From assembly GCA_051418075.1 (NCBI GenBank), contig JBPRGG010000034.1, positions 1-5,773 of the forward strand: DNA of 5,773 nucleotides, read 5' to 3'. The notes below the pieces were generated by a model. That model did not search any database, was not told where the DNA came from, and saw only the letters and a list, made by a program, of their open reading frames with translations. This stretch comes from JBPRGG01 sp051418075 (GTDB lineage Bacteria > Bacteroidota > Bacteroidia > Cytophagales > Cyclobacteriaceae). Below are positions 5,590 to 5,773 of the stretch, one piece after another. Both the position numbers and the translations under genes were made by a program. Position 1 is the first letter of the stretch; each line of letters opens with the position of its first letter.

Positions 5590-5773
5590 TTAATGAACTA
5601 CAATTTTTACAGTTTGGGCATTGTTTATTTTTAAAAAATACAGGCCAGGTTTCAGAGAATTAGTTTGAATTTCCAGCCGATTAGAAAAAGTTTTTGTATT
5701 GTAGAATAAGAGGCTACCAGAAACAGAAAACAATTGGACCATTATTGTATCATTCAACTTATTGCTTTCTATT
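5590..5773 (-). CDS. C-terminus of a T9SS-secreted protein (N-terminus off the right edge)
   Basis: An open frame enters from the right edge and ends at TAA 5590-5592, giving 60 residues. The pattern is that of a T9SS type A sorting domain. A strand with DTIMVQLFSVSGSLLFYNTK is followed by a polar turn, then LEIQTNSLKPGLYFLKINN, and a short basic-hydrophobic end (TVKIVVH). The LKPGLYFLKI motif, a final strand and a terminal Lys-Ile-Val-Val run are the family hallmarks. This domain directs proteins through the type IX machinery to the cell surface or outside and is cleaved after export. What the rest of the protein does cannot be known from here. It reads in the same direction as the broken hydrolase gene that follows 50 bases later, so the two may once have been expressed together. 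Confidence 0.85.
   Translation of the reverse strand, partial: IESNKLNDTIMVQLFSVSGSLLFYNTKTFSNRLEIQTNSLKPGLYFLKINNAQTVKIVVH

Noticed and set aside
1..5773. CRISPR array, tRNA, rRNA or complete insertion sequence
   Set aside because: No regularly spaced repeats, no cloverleaf or rRNA-like sequence, and no transposase motif with terminal inverted repeats was seen on either strand.

Overview
The window looks like a chromosomal stretch from a member of the Bacteroidota. Three signs point there. The 60-residue protein end at the right edge reads like a type IX secretion (T9SS) C-terminal sorting domain. The candidate promoters resemble the Bacteroidota pattern (TTTG about 20 bases before TAnnTTTG). 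Starts lack clear Shine-Dalgarno sequences, and intergenic DNA is AT-rich. A free-living environmental lineage is likely, but the genus cannot be read from the sequence.

Layout, left to right. (1) Positions 1-861, minus strand: most of an exported, possibly lipid-anchored protein with TPR-like helices, running off the left edge. (2) 862-1084: divergent intergenic region with a candidate promoter and a short inverted repeat. (3) 1085-2248, plus strand: an unrecognised multi-pass membrane protein spread over three reading frames, probably one gene of about 390-400 codons broken by two frameshifts, with a possible extra in-frame stop at its 5' end. (4) 2309-3859, minus: an intact AAA-type ATPase of 516 residues with a C-terminal PD-(D/E)XK nuclease-like domain, and a promoter-like element very close to the start codon. 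(5) 4057-4617, minus: an intact Uma2-family (DUF820) putative endonuclease. (6) 4618-4798: intergenic, with a 15-base palindrome. (7) 4799-5017, minus: an open stretch with no proper start, probably a gene remnant. (8) 5075-5538, minus: a decayed, truncated glycoside-hydrolase-type lipoprotein gene whose reading is recovered only by crossing three frames. (9) 5590-5773, minus: the end of a T9SS-secreted protein that enters from the right edge. There is no stretch over 300 bases without a gene or gene remnant.

The genes do not form one obvious pathway. The two intact nuclease-fold genes in the centre are accessory types that are common and often multi-copy in Bacteroidota. They are flanked by broken genes on both sides, so the region reads as a decaying accessory zone, or alternatively as a draft sequence with indel errors. 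I found no convincing new multi-gene system. The most useful results are the reconstructed broken genes and the two edge-crossing genes.
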